Of a stretch of DNA of 64,000 nt, positions 10,972 to 21,571 are shown in pieces. The number at the start of each line of letters is the position of its first letter. Positions within the stretch are counted from its first letter, which is position 1. The stretch comes from Rhizoctonia solani (taxonomy: Eukaryota > Basidiomycota > Agaricomycetes > Cantharellales > Ceratobasidiaceae), in the NCBI RefSeq assembly GCF_016906535.1, contig NC_057374.1:186001-250000 (forward strand), written 5' to 3'. A model generated the notes under the pieces. That model was given only the letters and a program-made list of their open reading frames with translations, searched no databases and was not told where the DNA came from. Position numbers and translations under genes: made by a program.

Positions 10972-12843
10972 TGTTGTACACCAACTGTAAGGTTGGGTAC
11001 ACGCTAGTGGGCGGGCGCTTGAGGCCATACTACTACACTTGTTTATGTAAACTAACTATCTAAGGCTATGCTAATACCACTTAGGGCGGACTACTACTTC
11101 TATACTACTGCAAGAGGGCCTTAGGCCTGGGAGGTGTGGTGAGTAAGGTAAAGGGGTAACTACTGATGACTTAAGGGGCCGGCTACTTAGCTGGCTGGTT
11201 ATCCTCCTCAATGTGTTTGAGATGAGGTAAAATCAACTTGGTGGTCCCAAGCAATTTCCCTGCTGTATATATAGACAGAGACACACTATTTACATGGTCT
11301 GTGTGCGTGAGAGAGGAAGTACATATAGCAAATGAGAAGCGTGCTGCGGGCTGCGCAGAAGCGTGGATTTCTTCTAAGCGCCCTTGGCACGGCATCTTGG
11401 CACGGCACCTTGGCAATGTAAGTGTTATAGAGTAGGGTTTTAGGGACTATGTAATTAAGTACAAAATATAATAAAGTGATTAATAGATCAGTTATCTATG
11501 GATATAAAAGGCAATAGACTAGCTATATAAGGGTAAATTAGGTTAGTAATCAGGGTGATCCCTACACTTAACAAGTAATCAAGCGATTACTGCAGATGCA
11601 GGTGGTTGGTTATGCTTATAACTATAGTACAAAAGTTAGTATTGAGTCTTAGTTACCTACTACAATTTATCTGGATTTGTTAGTAATTTATTTGACTGAG
11701 ATTGCACTCAGTTGAGGTGTATATGCCGCTCTCAAGGCCTTAAACTCTCCCAACTGACTTACTCAAGAGGTTCAGGGTTGCCCTAGAGCCTTTCCTAGCT
11801 ACCCAGTATCTGTTGGGACCTTGCTAGAGGCTATATGCGCCGAGATACCTTACAGGTTAAGTTCAGTGAGCTTAAGAGGCTAGGAAAGCAAAATAAGACA
11901 CTCTAAACTAAGTAAAGAAGATCTGATAGATCTTCAAGTTCACACAAGGGGTAAGAATGGGATGAAAAGAAGGATGTATTCAAAGGGGTCTCCCTCAGGG
12001 GCTTTATATACCCCAGAGGGAGAACAAATAACTATATACATGATGTACAAAAGAGGAAGTTACATGAGAGGTACAGTCTGAGCTATTTGATACATAAAGA
12101 CCAATTAGTCCCAATAAGTCCTAGTGAGATAGACCCAAGGCTATTTACAGAATGTTCTAGAGCATACATGACTAAATTACATTAGTGTGAATGCTAAAAA
12201 TAACCTTGAGGCAAGGTAGGATCTCATAGAAAAAGCTAGAAACTTAAATGGTTAGTATCTCCATCAATTTGGCTCAGAATCAGACGATTCCTTTTTAGGA
12301 ACTGAGATGCCGGAGCCTCCGACCTATTGGTATTTGTCCGCATAGTAATATGCCTATTTCCCGCCGAGATATCGGCGTCGGCGCGCCCCGCCGACCTTTG
12401 GCGCTTATTTGCAATTACTAAGCGCCGGCGCTTGCATGCTTACTTGCACTTGTTCTATGGTCTATAAGTACCGTTCCTACATATAAATGTATGATACAAA
12501 AAATGCTATAAATCATAGAAATGATATTATGACCACTTCGCATAATCAGACGTGTATATATGCAAGCGCAATGAGGAAATAAAGTATAAAAGGTCTTGTA
12601 GCACCGCCAGTTTCCAAATATAGTAATATTCATGCCCATATTTGGATAGAGCAAGTATGATTACTCCAGTTCGCACTATTCACTATTGGCAATTAGGGGC
12701 GCATATGTCTAAATTAGTCATTCCATAACAGTAAGCGCCAAGGTCACGTGATTGAAAAACATAAGATATTGAGTCCGTAAAAAATAGTAAAGATATTAGA
12801 AAAAGTAGGCAAGTCTAATGGTATCATTCTTGAGGGTGTAACA
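10972..12843 (-). repeat. 5' LTR of gypsy element 1, split by a nested insertion
   Basis: The LTR starts TGTTGTACACC at 10,972 and ends GTGTAACA at 12,843. It is interrupted between 11,422 and 12,736. Without the insertion and one target copy its length is about 559 bp, matching the 560-562 bp LTRs of the intact family member. Confidence 0.85.
11423..12730. mobile_element. Solo-LTR-like insertion (TGTTAT...ATAACA) with TSD GTAAG
   Basis: 1,308 bp with TG...CA ends and a perfect 6 bp terminal inverted repeat. It is flanked by GTAAG at 11,418-11,422 and 12,731-12,735, a 5 bp target duplication typical of LTR retrotransposons. It contains no coding frame of note. A TATA-like box followed by a GC-rich tract (about 12,000-12,030, gctttatataccccag) looks like an LTR promoter. 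Most likely it is a solo LTR of an unidentified family; an internal-body deletion derivative is possible. Confidence 0.75.
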
Positions 12844-12925
12844 CCCAACTATCCCAACCAAACTTGCCTCTGAACTGGCTGCACAGGAGGAACCACAGAT
12901 CCCGGCCTTCACCCTGACCAGTGAG

Positions 12926-14635
12926 TTGGCTGGACAATTTGGTGAACTCAAACTTACCTCAGAACACTTCCCACCGCCAACAGAATCAATCCTGGAGACC
13001 TTCATGAACAACAACCTGCACTGGGTTTTTGCCGCCAACCTTCCAGCAACCAGCAATAACCCAACCACTGAGGAGGCATTATTGGGACTGGACGCGGACA
13101 AATGGAAGGCAGCAATGGAACAGGAGATTGCAACCTTGGAGAAACAGGGAACATACAACACCTCAACACTCCCACCAGGCAGGAAGGCAATGGGATGTTG
13201 ATGGGTACTCACAATCAAACAAAACAAGGAGGGCCAACCCATCCAATACAAGGCGCAACTAGTTGTGCAAGGTTACAGCCAACAGCTGGGTATTGACTAT
13301 GGCCAAATGTTTGCTCCAGTGGTACGTTTAGATTCTATCTGTACACTCACATCACTTGCCAATCAAAATGATTGGGACATCCAACAGCTCAATGTTACAT
13401 TGGCGTACTTACATGCCAATGTCAAAGAAGAGCTTTACATGCGTCAAATACCATACTTTGACAACAGATCCAGCAATGTTCTGTGCCTATGCCAATCACT
13501 ATACAGCCTTAAACAAGCCGGACGCATGTGGAATTGTATGTTTGATTCCAAAATGAAGTCACTTGGCTATTCACCTTGCTTAACAGACGCTTGTGTGTAC
13601 CATTGGATCATGGATATATCCAGCAAACTCTACGTATTGATTGTTGCCGTCCATGTCAATGACTCAATCATTATTACAACCCCCAACAACACCAACTTTG
13701 TAGTATCCAAATTACTTTGCAAATTTGAGATGCGCAACCTTGGACCCATACGGCATTTTTCAGGTATACATTTCAAATGGTATAGACAACAAGGTATGCT
13801 CGTACTAAATCAAAAGGCATATATTGACTCAATTGTTGATATTGCAGGCCTTAAAGATGCATACCCAGCCAATACTCCAATGAGTCCGAATGTGCAACTT
13901 ACACAATATGATGGAATTAAGCTGAAATTCCCATACGGCATATTTGTTGGTAAGCTGCTATATGCTGCACTATGTACACGGCCCAATATTGCTTATGCGG
14001 TCACTCATTTAGCTCAATACACAACATGCTATGGTCCCGCTCACATGATGGCAATCAAACAAGTTATACGTTACCTTAAAGGAACATTGTTCCTTGGGCT
14101 ATCATATAAGCAATTGGAGGCTGAAGTTGGATTCAGAGAAGTCGGCTACTCTGATGCCAATTGGGGAAGTAACTTACTTGACCGTAAGTCTATTTCCGGC
14201 AATGTATACTTATTGGGCGGAGCCGCCGTTTCTTGGTCCGCTAAGAAGCAACCAACGGTCGCATTAGCAACCATGGAAGCAGAGTACATGGCATTATCAC
14301 ACGCATGTACTCAGGCAATTTGGTTCTGTCAATTTTTCCAGGAACTATATTACCCAGCTGACGCTCCCACACTCATACTTTCAGACAACCTTGCCGCCCT
14401 AACGTTATCCGTTGAGTCGCAGTTCCACGGTCGTTCGAAGCACATCGACATTCGCCATCACTTCATGCGCGATACTATCGAGAAGCGTATGATCTCTACG
14501 CTGTATGTGCCATCGAACGAGAACCTAGCTGATGCGCTTACTAAAGCCCTACCAGCACCGCAATTTAATTACCTGACGAACGCGATTATGGGCGAACAGG
14601 TATTTGAAGGACCCGAAGAGGAAGAAGCGGATTAG
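12926..14635 (+). pseudogene. Copia RT-RNase H polyprotein remnant
   Basis: A typical copia run-in (DKWKAAMEQEIATLEKQGTY) leads to RT (IDYGQMFAPVVRLDS), a KQAGRMWN block, RNase H (YSDANWGSNLLDRKSISG, ATMEAEYMALS) and the C-terminal HGRSKHIDIRHHFMRD signature. An in-frame TGA at 13,199-13,201 splits it. The RT active site, usually YVDD, reads HVND (about 13,650), so one catalytic Asp is Asn. The first catalytic Asp block, usually QLDVKxAYLH, reads QLNVTLAYLH. Both Asp to Asn changes and the TGA can be explained by C:G to T:A transitions at CpG. Enzymatically dead. Confidence 0.88.
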
Positions 14636-14761
14636 TGAAACTGAATGATGAAGAATTAGCTGTATAACTGAAAGACTGAAACCTGAATGAGATTGAATGT
14701 GACTGAATGAATGTAATATTTTCTCTTTACATGTATCCTCGCTTGCCTGATTAAGGGGGAG

Positions 14762-15006
14762 TGTAGAAATATCATGTATATAGTGGTAAATACAAGAAGG
14801 ATCTGGAATGTACTGGAACATGCATGTAATCGAGTCAAGCGACGATACCTAGTCATATACTAGATGACTCGACTATAATGTAAAGGTATAAATACGGGTG
14901 CATTCGACCGTATAGTACCAGACCTCTCTTTCTCTTTATTCACACCACTGTCTTTACTATCACTTTGTATTCATATAATTCTATTTACAAACATATTCTT
15001 TCTACA
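14762..15006 (+). repeat. 3' LTR of the copia remnant
   Basis: 245 bp, TGTAGAAATATCATG ... ATATTCTTTCTACA, immediately after a polypurine tract. It contains a TATA box (ggtataaatacgg, about 14,884) and a CT-rich start region. The beginning matches the solo LTR at 21,302-21,571 (TGTTGAAATATCTTG), so the two belong to related copia families. Confidence 0.8.
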
Positions 15007-15966
15007 ACTACTGCAGCTACCCAAAACTCCACCTCCGATACATCGCTTTGGTCTCTCTGATAGGCTAACGTTGAGTTCCGTATAAGATATATTTTCTGAC
15101 TTGGATTTTCAAGTCTGTCCCGCCTCGGGCACTACTTCCCTCGGTACCACGCGCTGCTCCCAATGTAAGACGCCGTACCAAACCGGTAAAAACAAATCAG
15201 CTCTCTTTGCGCTCAGGAGCCTGGTGGAAATGGGTGGTACAGCTTTTTGCAGGTTTAACGTTACCAGGTTCGACAGTGAATGGTTCCTGGACCATCATTA
15301 TAGCTACACCTAGGTCCCCTCCATAGACCTCAGCGTCAGCAGTGATCTCCTTTGAGTAATCGGTTCCAGCGACTACCTATGGATTTATTACGGCGCGTTT
15401 AATCCCGGGACACAAAATGGATTCATTCCAGTTTGGGAACGATCTGTTCCAACGGTCATATTCCACACCCATTTACTTCGTGCGTTTATTACTGGCTGAA
15501 GATTTGATCTGGAACTTGCGAAGGAGGCTTGTAGACGTGACTTTTCTATTGGTGCAGGAAGGTCAAAGAGGATTGCGGGCGAAACGGGTATGTCATTTTT
15601 GGTCACCTAGGATTGGCCACCTTTGTGTCATGAGTTTAGCCTCCGAACGCGCATTCGCCCGGCCTCCTTCCCCCTCTTTGGTCCTAATGGGGTAGATTCG
15701 CCGCTATTTGTGCGCTATATACATCGCTCTCGAGGGTCATACCAATTGCCTTGATGAACCATATCCATCAAACTCTGCAGGGAGTTTGGTTCCCACAACG
15801 GCATGGTCTTGCATTCAGATTGTGGTGGCAATCGTAGAGCGACGGGCTGGGGCTGTTGTATTTACTATTATAAGCCTTGGTGAGATAATGCTAATATCTT
15901 CAACCGCTCCCCTTCTCTTGACATTTATTGTATCTTGCCCGCGCTGATCGATGCTGAGTGATTCCG
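15007..15966. other. Intergenic; no gene I can support
   Basis: Both strands show broken coding-like stretches. On the - strand around 15,390-15,600 and 15,220-15,350 the composition is protein-like (a segment reading TDYSKEITADAEVYGGDLGV), but no start, splice set or family could be assigned. It may be the remains of a gene lost at the palindrome edge. Confidence 0.3.
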
Positions 15967-16170
15967 GGCATACACGCCCGAGGCGTATTTCAGTTCGACT
16001 CTACTTTGCCAGGCTTATTTCATCACGTTTGGGTTCTTCGTGACTGTCGGGAAGGTAATGTAGCAGGTTAACAGGCGTTTGGCTGATTTGAGCATACTAA
16101 ATATATCCAATCCGGTCAGACCATCCCGACACTTACACGAGCCGACTCAAGTTGACGACACGTACGAGCG

Positions 16171-16180
16171 GGCTTATAAA
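16171..16180 (+). promoter_or_regulatory. TATA box of the left tautomerase gene
   Basis: The sequence gcttataaag lies about 80 bp upstream of the ATG at 16,257. The same element (ctttataagc on the + strand, about 49,690) precedes the right-arm copy. Confidence 0.55.
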
Positions 16181-16256
16181 GGGCCTCTATCATTCCTTTG
16201 GCTGCAATATCCACCCAGCTTTACACACAGAAACTCGCATAATCATAGCCACCATC

Positions 16257-16774
16257 ATGCCCATGCACAGGATATACACCACCCCGGGCCTCTACTCTGT
16301 CGCCGAGAAACAATCCCTCGCAACCGCCATTACTGAGATTTATGTATCTGGTGGCCTACCCCCGTTCTATGTCAACGTTTTCTTCATTGAAGTACCCAAG
16401 GACTCCTACTATATCGGTGGACAGCCAGACGACAACTTTGCCCGCTTCAACGTCCAACACATCGCACGGGCCTTTCCCGATAAACCATACAAGCTCCGGT
16501 TCATGCAGGCATACGAGAAGGCTCTCAAGCCGTTTACCGCTGACAAGGGAGTCAACTGGGAGGTGAGCAGAACTAAAATGAACCGAAATATGCGTTGGTG
16601 TGGTCGAGGCTGATGCCTATGTGCGTGAAGGTCAACGTGGACGAAGCGGATCCCTTGGTCTGGCATACGAACGGAGTATCCCCGCCTGCGCCCGATTCCG
16701 AGGGAGAGAAGCTGTGGGCGAAGCTGAACAAGGTGGTTCCCTTTGAGGGATCAGCATTCAAAGATCTTGATTGA
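16257..16774 (+). CDS. Tautomerase-superfamily protein (cis-CaaD-like), left-arm copy
   Basis: Two exons, 16,257-16,562 and 16,631-16,774, with a gtgagc...ag intron; 149 aa. The length and an N-terminal Met-Pro fit the cis-CaaD-like tautomerase/dehalogenase branch, in which Pro (residue 1 after Met removal) is the catalytic base. Conserved blocks include AEKQSLATAITEIY, FYVNVFFIEVPKDSYYIGG and FNVQHIARAFPDK. No signal peptide is seen, so it is probably cytosolic. The substrate cannot be told from sequence; fungal members are often annotated as 4-oxalocrotonate-tautomerase-like. The start is chosen because the second residue must be Pro and a TATA box lies upstream. The right-arm paralogue at 49,613-49,110 has the same intron position and about three quarters identical residues. 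Confidence 0.85.
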
Positions 16775-16935
16775 GTGCAGATACGGGCACTTTAGTTAAT
16801 TTGCGTACAAGAACTCGGTTGCATGTATTTATATGCATTCTTGGATAATTCATCGAAACATAAACATGGCTAGGCTGACTCCGGGCGACCAGAAACCCTC
16901 TAATCTCCCGTTTGACTAATTGGAACCTTCATGTT

Positions 16936-17293
16936 TTATGACCTGAACATGGCCACAATCTTTTCCACAATTTTTTCAACAGGAGTAGGCACTGGTACCT
17001 GACGGTCCTTGACCACAACCTTTTCCACAATTTTCTCAACGGGAGTAGGCACTGGCACCGGAAGTTCCACAACCTTGTCTACATTTACATTCGCAACCAC
17101 TTCCACAGGAACAGACAGTTGGACGTCGTTTTCCTTGCTCTCATGGCGAGGCTACACATATAAGATTATAAATCTGACTAAACTGCAATACGCGAACCAT
17201 GCTCTAACTCACTTCAATCTCACCAAATGGCACAGGAGCTCCGGCGACACAAGCAGCTCCAGCAAGTATCAAGCCAATAGTAAGCAGTTTCAT
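16936..17293 (-). CDS. Small secreted VPVP-repeat protein, tandem copy (left arm)
   Basis: Two exons, 17,293-17,213 and 17,151-16,936, with a gtgagt...gtag intron; about 98 aa. The first ~19 residues are a signal peptide (MKLLTIGLILAGAACVAGA). The mature part is Val-, Pro- and Glu-rich and ends in two copies of a VPVPTPVEKIVEK unit (about residues 66-78 and 83-95). It has no cysteines, and no enzymatic family is recognised. It is related in gene structure and repeat style to the genes at 20,552 and 48,089, and its upstream flank (17,640-17,950) is homologous to theirs, so it arose by tandem duplication of that unit. Secretion is predicted; the role is unknown. Confidence 0.7.
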
Positions 17294-18985
17294 AGCGGGC
17301 TCGATATATATAAGAGTAGCAGCTACAGCGAGTAAGCACTGATAGATAGACCTTGCTCAATCTGTTAAAGTAAATAACCGATCTCACAAGAGACATATAT
17401 ATGTATGCTCCGTATCTCATACTATGTACTGTCTCATCTCTGTTTCTTATCGTACAGTTTACTCCCGCGATCATAGCTCATTCAGAGTTGTATTTAACAC
17501 ACATGCATCATGCATTAAAGAGATGGGCTCGTTTATACTAAGTATCGTCATACAACATAATCAGAGCTCAACGATTTAAAGCAAGATATATATATATATA
17601 TAAGAAGTATATTCGCACGATTTACTTCAACACAATCCCTCCGCATATATAGCCTACCCGCAAGAAAAGTCGGGTCTTTATGCGGAAATTTGAAAAGGCG
17701 GTAGCCACTGATGTCAAGCCACTCGGCATCTGTACCTCGTCCTGTCCAAGGGGACAAGCCGTAAGCTAGTTCACTACCAGAGCCCAGCCGGATATAGATA
17801 TACTAGTATCGGAAGCTTATAAGATAACCTTCCATCGTTCCGGTGAACAAAGCCGATCGGCCGAGCTCGGCATTTGGCGCTTATCCGTGTTTGCCTCCGA
17901 TGTCCGCTCCTGTCGTCGGCTACACCCAGCTGAGTATCAGCCACATTGACAAGGTACGTCCATCAAGAGAATGTCGGGTAAACTCTCCCGGTCGTATTGT
18001 GGTGTAAGATGTACAGCAATACCAAAATTTAAGCATCTACAGACAGCTGATTATAGGTCTCGGAGTATTACACAAATGGGATTAAGCCGAACCTGGAATC
18101 TGGTGCCAGATAACTGAGAACCCATATTCTCTATTAGTTTATTGCTTCTATGTTAGGTATGCGCAAAAAAATGGTGCTAGTACTTACGGATATGTGTCGG
18201 CACAACCTTGAAGTAGCGCATGATGGTGGATAGATCGGACACAAAAATGACATGGTCTGAAGCGGTAATTTGCATGCTCGAGCGCCCGGCTACGTACAGC
18301 GTGCTTTGGAGTTGATTTATATCATTGACCAATACCGCGCACCGTTATCCTCGCGTCTATCAATGCTGATCTTGGCCAGAGGTGGTGCAATTTCACTTTC
18401 GTCGAGTCTATACCCTAGCAAAACCGACTCTTGCGGGTCATCTTCATTTAGTTGTATTTTTGATCAAAACGCACGAGTTATCTATGCGTCAAGTCCCAAG
18501 CCACTTGAATGCCTTGTGTTGCATGCTGGCTCGAGACACACTCACACGTCCGGGCCCCGGATTTAGCCTAGAAGTATCCCAATATAGATGTGCCAGAAAT
18601 AATCCTGTCTGAGCCATTTCATTTCATTCGAATAGTACTCTGTAGGACCACGTCACCGATTTACAGAGGTAACTATGTCCCATGATAGCTATAAGCGGCC
18701 CATTTCAACGAATCTGATCATGTTCGTAAGTCATTCTACCCGCACAAAAAAATACAGGGACGGAGAATAAACTAGTACTACAAGCCCAAGACCTCCAAGT
18801 GGGGCTACGGGCACTCGATCGATTTCTTTGGAGCAACCACAGCCCTAGGAGTAGGGTGTACCTACTTGGTTTGCACACTCATATCGGTATATCTCTACAT
18901 GATGAGCAAATCGTGGCTATCTTCGCCTCGATGGGTTGACTTATAAAATATTTAAGTGTATTGATCCGAGGCCGTACACGGTGAA
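17294..18985. other. Duplicated flanks of the secreted-protein unit; no further gene
   Basis: 17,640-17,950 resembles 20,740-20,945, the upstream flank of the neighbouring secreted-protein gene. 18,580-18,830 resembles 19,830-20,085, its downstream flank. This shows a diverged tandem duplication. Small open frames around 18,270-18,610 look like chance. Confidence 0.5.
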
Positions 18986-19139
18986 CCCCAAAGGTGCGGA
19001 TAATCCGTACCCTCACTATACTTTAGCCTGCAGGTCACGTGTCTCGGAAATGAAAATCCGGACCCCAGGGTGCGGATTTTGCCAGTAATCCGCACCCTAG
19101 GGTTCGGATTTTGGGTGCGGATAATCCGCACCTTGGGGG
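18986..19139. mobile_element. MITE-like palindromic repeat
   Basis: About 154 bp. Left end CCCCAAAGGTGCGGATAATCC and right end (reverse complement) CCCCCAAGGTGCGGATTATCC form a terminal inverted repeat of about 25 bp. Inside, the word GGTGCGGAT(T/A) occurs several more times. The flanks share a possible short duplication, gaac. No coding capacity; the family is not identified. Confidence 0.5.
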
Positions 19140-20095
19140 AACACAGTGCGTACAGCATCCTGCAATCTCGACCGCCTCGTCCGCTCGACTTCTTTGTATT
19201 GTAATCACTCAGCTCATACTTGAATCTCAAATTTCTTCCGAGCACATACACATGGGTACTAGAAATAAGTATTGCTGAACCCACGCTGATTCATTGTAGC
19301 CAAATGTGCGCCGTTGCGCATATATATAATCTCTCTGGTTCAACGACTCCAACTACACATCCACAAAACATTCTACACAAACAAACGTCAAGTAGGCAAA
19401 TTGATAAAAGAAACGGACGAGAACTGAACGCACAATTTGGATCGCAAGCACCCAACCGAATTGTTTAAGACAACCGTACACGTTAGTTTATGTATACCTG
19501 ATGATCCCAATTTCTTTTCCGATCCAGCTCTGATACTTTGCAGAACCTGGCAGGGGGCGTAAGACGATATTATTTTATCATTCCAACTCTGATTCTCTAG
19601 GAGACTCGACAAGGGGGATGAGAGGGGAGCGGGAGCTAGGGGGGCCGGACAGGGCCAAGACTGGGGGGTGGGGGACGTGGACTGGCTGAGGATGAGCAAC
19701 AGGGACAGTGACAGAGACCGAGACCAGGGAGTTTAAACGGACAGGGTCCCTCCCAGTAGAGAATTGATCGAAACAACAAGTCTGATTTAATTGGGCTCTG
19801 CCGGCCAGAAAATCCCTAACCTGCCAGCTAGATAACCGTAATAGGGTGGGGCTACAAGGAGACCATCCTGCCTGAGCCGTCTCGTTCTAATTGGCTTTGT
19901 AGGCTCATTTCATCCATTTGCTGTGTCAACTGTGCACCATCACGCATATAAACGCTTAGTTTCATTAAGCCATATCATACATCCCCAAGACATCCGGCAT
20001 AAACAAAAAAGATAAAGGGATGAGGAAGAAGCTAGTGCGATAAGTCCGAGGCCTTAAGTCAGGGCTACGAGCACCCAATGAAGTTATTCAAATTA
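19140..20095. other. Intergenic, palindrome arm
   Basis: No gene is seen. 19,830-20,085 is homologous to 48,690-48,950 in the right arm. 19,600-19,740 is a purine-rich, low-complexity stretch. Confidence 0.5.
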
Positions 20096-20552
20096 CTAAT
20101 CTACGTATACTGGTGTAGGTACATGTGCGATGACCTCTACCGGGTAAGGTTGAGGGATTGGCCTGTCTACTGGCACAAATTTGACGGCCTCTTTTACAAC
20201 AGGCTCGGGATTGATATACACTGAGACCTCTGTTGACCGTTCCACAGGGAAGAATGTCGGTGCAGTCGAATCACGGGCTCTAGACAAAAGGCGTAGTCAT
20301 CGTATCTGTCCTCATCGTATAATGCCAATACTGAGCTTACCCCATGATGCGACCTTCGTCGATGGCATGGCTCAACCTCCTACTGAGAGACTAGATACAG
20401 GTAAATAAGTTCATGACAGCTTGAACGCCTGAGCTAAATCCTAGACTTACTGTGCTTGACCGAACTTGTAGCTTGCCGTCCTCAATGAGCACGGGAGCTC
20501 CAAGGACAAGAGCCATACCAGCGAAAACACAAATAATGGAGAGGGGCTTCAT
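20096..20552 (-). CDS. Small secreted VPxPQPYPVEV protein, left-arm copy
   Basis: Three exons, 20,552-20,451, 20,390-20,341 and 20,279-20,096, with introns gtaagt...tctag and gtaagc...gtctag; about 111 aa. The signal peptide is residues 1-19 (MKPLSIICVFAGMALVLGA). The mature part contains FFPVERSTEVSVYINPEP, then DRPIPQPYPVEVIAHVPTP. No cysteines and no known domain are seen. Exon 2 encodes a basic segment (SLSRRLSHAIDEGRIMG) that might be a processing site. The right-arm orthologous copy (48,089-48,639) shares the splice sites but is about 30 residues longer at the C-terminus. Function unknown; the setting beside pectate lyases suggests an extracellular, plant-facing role. Confidence 0.75.
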
Positions 20553-21301
20553 GATCAATGTTAGGTTACAAGAGCTGGAATATGCGGCAGGTGAGAGCTG
20601 ATAGGTAGACCTTGTACATGCCCCGGCTTAAATAGTCCGAATGCAAGAAATATGTATCCTCAAGTAAACAGATGTCAGGTACTGATATCAAAGGACCTAA
20701 CATTCGGACCTTATGCTGTCCAACAGCATCTACTATCAGCCGGCTTGTACTCCACTCCGAGCCATGTATAGATATATTCGCTCAGGAAGCTTGCCGGATA
20801 CATCTTCATCGCTCCAACGAACAGTGCCGATTGACCAAATTCAGCCTTCAGCGCTAATCCATGTTTGCCTTCGATGCTCACCTGTCGCCGGTTGTACCTG
20901 GATAAGTGTCAGCCAACATGACAGGGAGCTTCCATCAGGTAGTCGTCCCGTGAAAGCTCCCGCTGTCTGTTTGTGAAAAATATGATACCGGGCGTCAAGG
21001 GCAAGCCAAATGGCAAGACCCGCAAGTAAGGTACAACTAAACTTAAATGTCCTCAGGTTAAAGTCCAATCGGGTTGTAGCTTACTCGGGAGCTGCTGTGA
21101 GTACCATCTGAGGCTACTGCTCCTGCGCAGTAGCCAGCCCATTGCGTATTATCCAGTTCGGGTCATCTCGGTCCGACTTGATTCAGCACAGCTAATTAGA
21201 CTTCCGGACTATTTTGGAAGTTTGCGGTCCCTTCACATTAAGTGCTCAAATGTAAGCTCTTGATAAACTTTCATCGATTTCGTCTGAGGATTGAGTCTAC
21301 G
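20553..21301. other. Upstream flank of the secreted-protein gene
   Basis: Conserved with the right arm at about 47,345-48,088 in inverted orientation. It should hold the promoter. No gene is seen; the small open frames are not conserved between the arms. Confidence 0.5.
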
Positions 21302-21571
21302 TGTTGAAATATCTTGTAAATACTAGAGAAATCTAGTATGTTCCATGCACACTAATCGAGTCAGTCAGTACGATTCATTCAATGCGCAGCTACATGCGTA
21401 GCACTTCACCATATGACTCGGTGGGTATCTTAGGGTATATAAAGGCTCTCGTACAAGCCCTCTATCCTGACCTCTCATTACTAACGTTTTTACTGTCTTT
21501 ACTATTTGTATACACTTTAGTTCAGTATCAAATAGATATATATATACATCTATATACATCCGATTTCAACA
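21302..21571 (+). mobile_element. Solo copia LTR with TSD CTACG
   Basis: 270 bp, TGTTGAAATATC ... CCGATTTCAACA, flanked by CTACG at 21,297-21,301 and 21,572-21,576. It has a TATA box (gggtatataaagg, about 21,433). The right palindrome arm lacks it: at 47,342-47,346 the uninterrupted target reads cgtaa (ttacg on the matching strand). Confidence 0.9.

Larger units (their letters stand above)
6076..12843 (-). mobile_element. Decayed Ty3/gypsy chromovirus (element 1), 3' end missing
   Basis: Same family as the intact element at 22,897-29,146; the gag and pol translations align along their length. The 5' LTR is at 10,972-12,843, interrupted by another insertion. The 3' LTR and the chromodomain end of pol are gone: homology stops exactly at the LTR-like repeat that ends at 6,075. 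Against the intact copy this one carries many Arg to Cys/Trp/Gln, Gly to Ser, Pro to Leu and Glu to Lys changes, all explained by C:G to T:A transitions, plus a nonsense codon in pol and a 1 nt deletion in gag. It is non-functional. Confidence 0.9.
12844..15006 (+). mobile_element. Ty1/copia retrotransposon, 5'-truncated
   Basis: Only the 3' part of the polyprotein (RT and RNase H), a polypurine tract (taagggggag, 14,751-14,760) and a 3' LTR (14,762-15,006) remain. Integrase, gag and the 5' LTR are missing. The sequence starts abruptly at the end of the gypsy LTR at 12,843, so the gypsy element probably inserted into this older copia copy, whose left half is gone. Confidence 0.85.

Noticed and set aside
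15101..15700. Cysteine-containing + strand frames near the copia LTR
   Set aside because: No signal peptide, no splice-consistent extension; the opposite strand looks equally coding-like, so no call was made.
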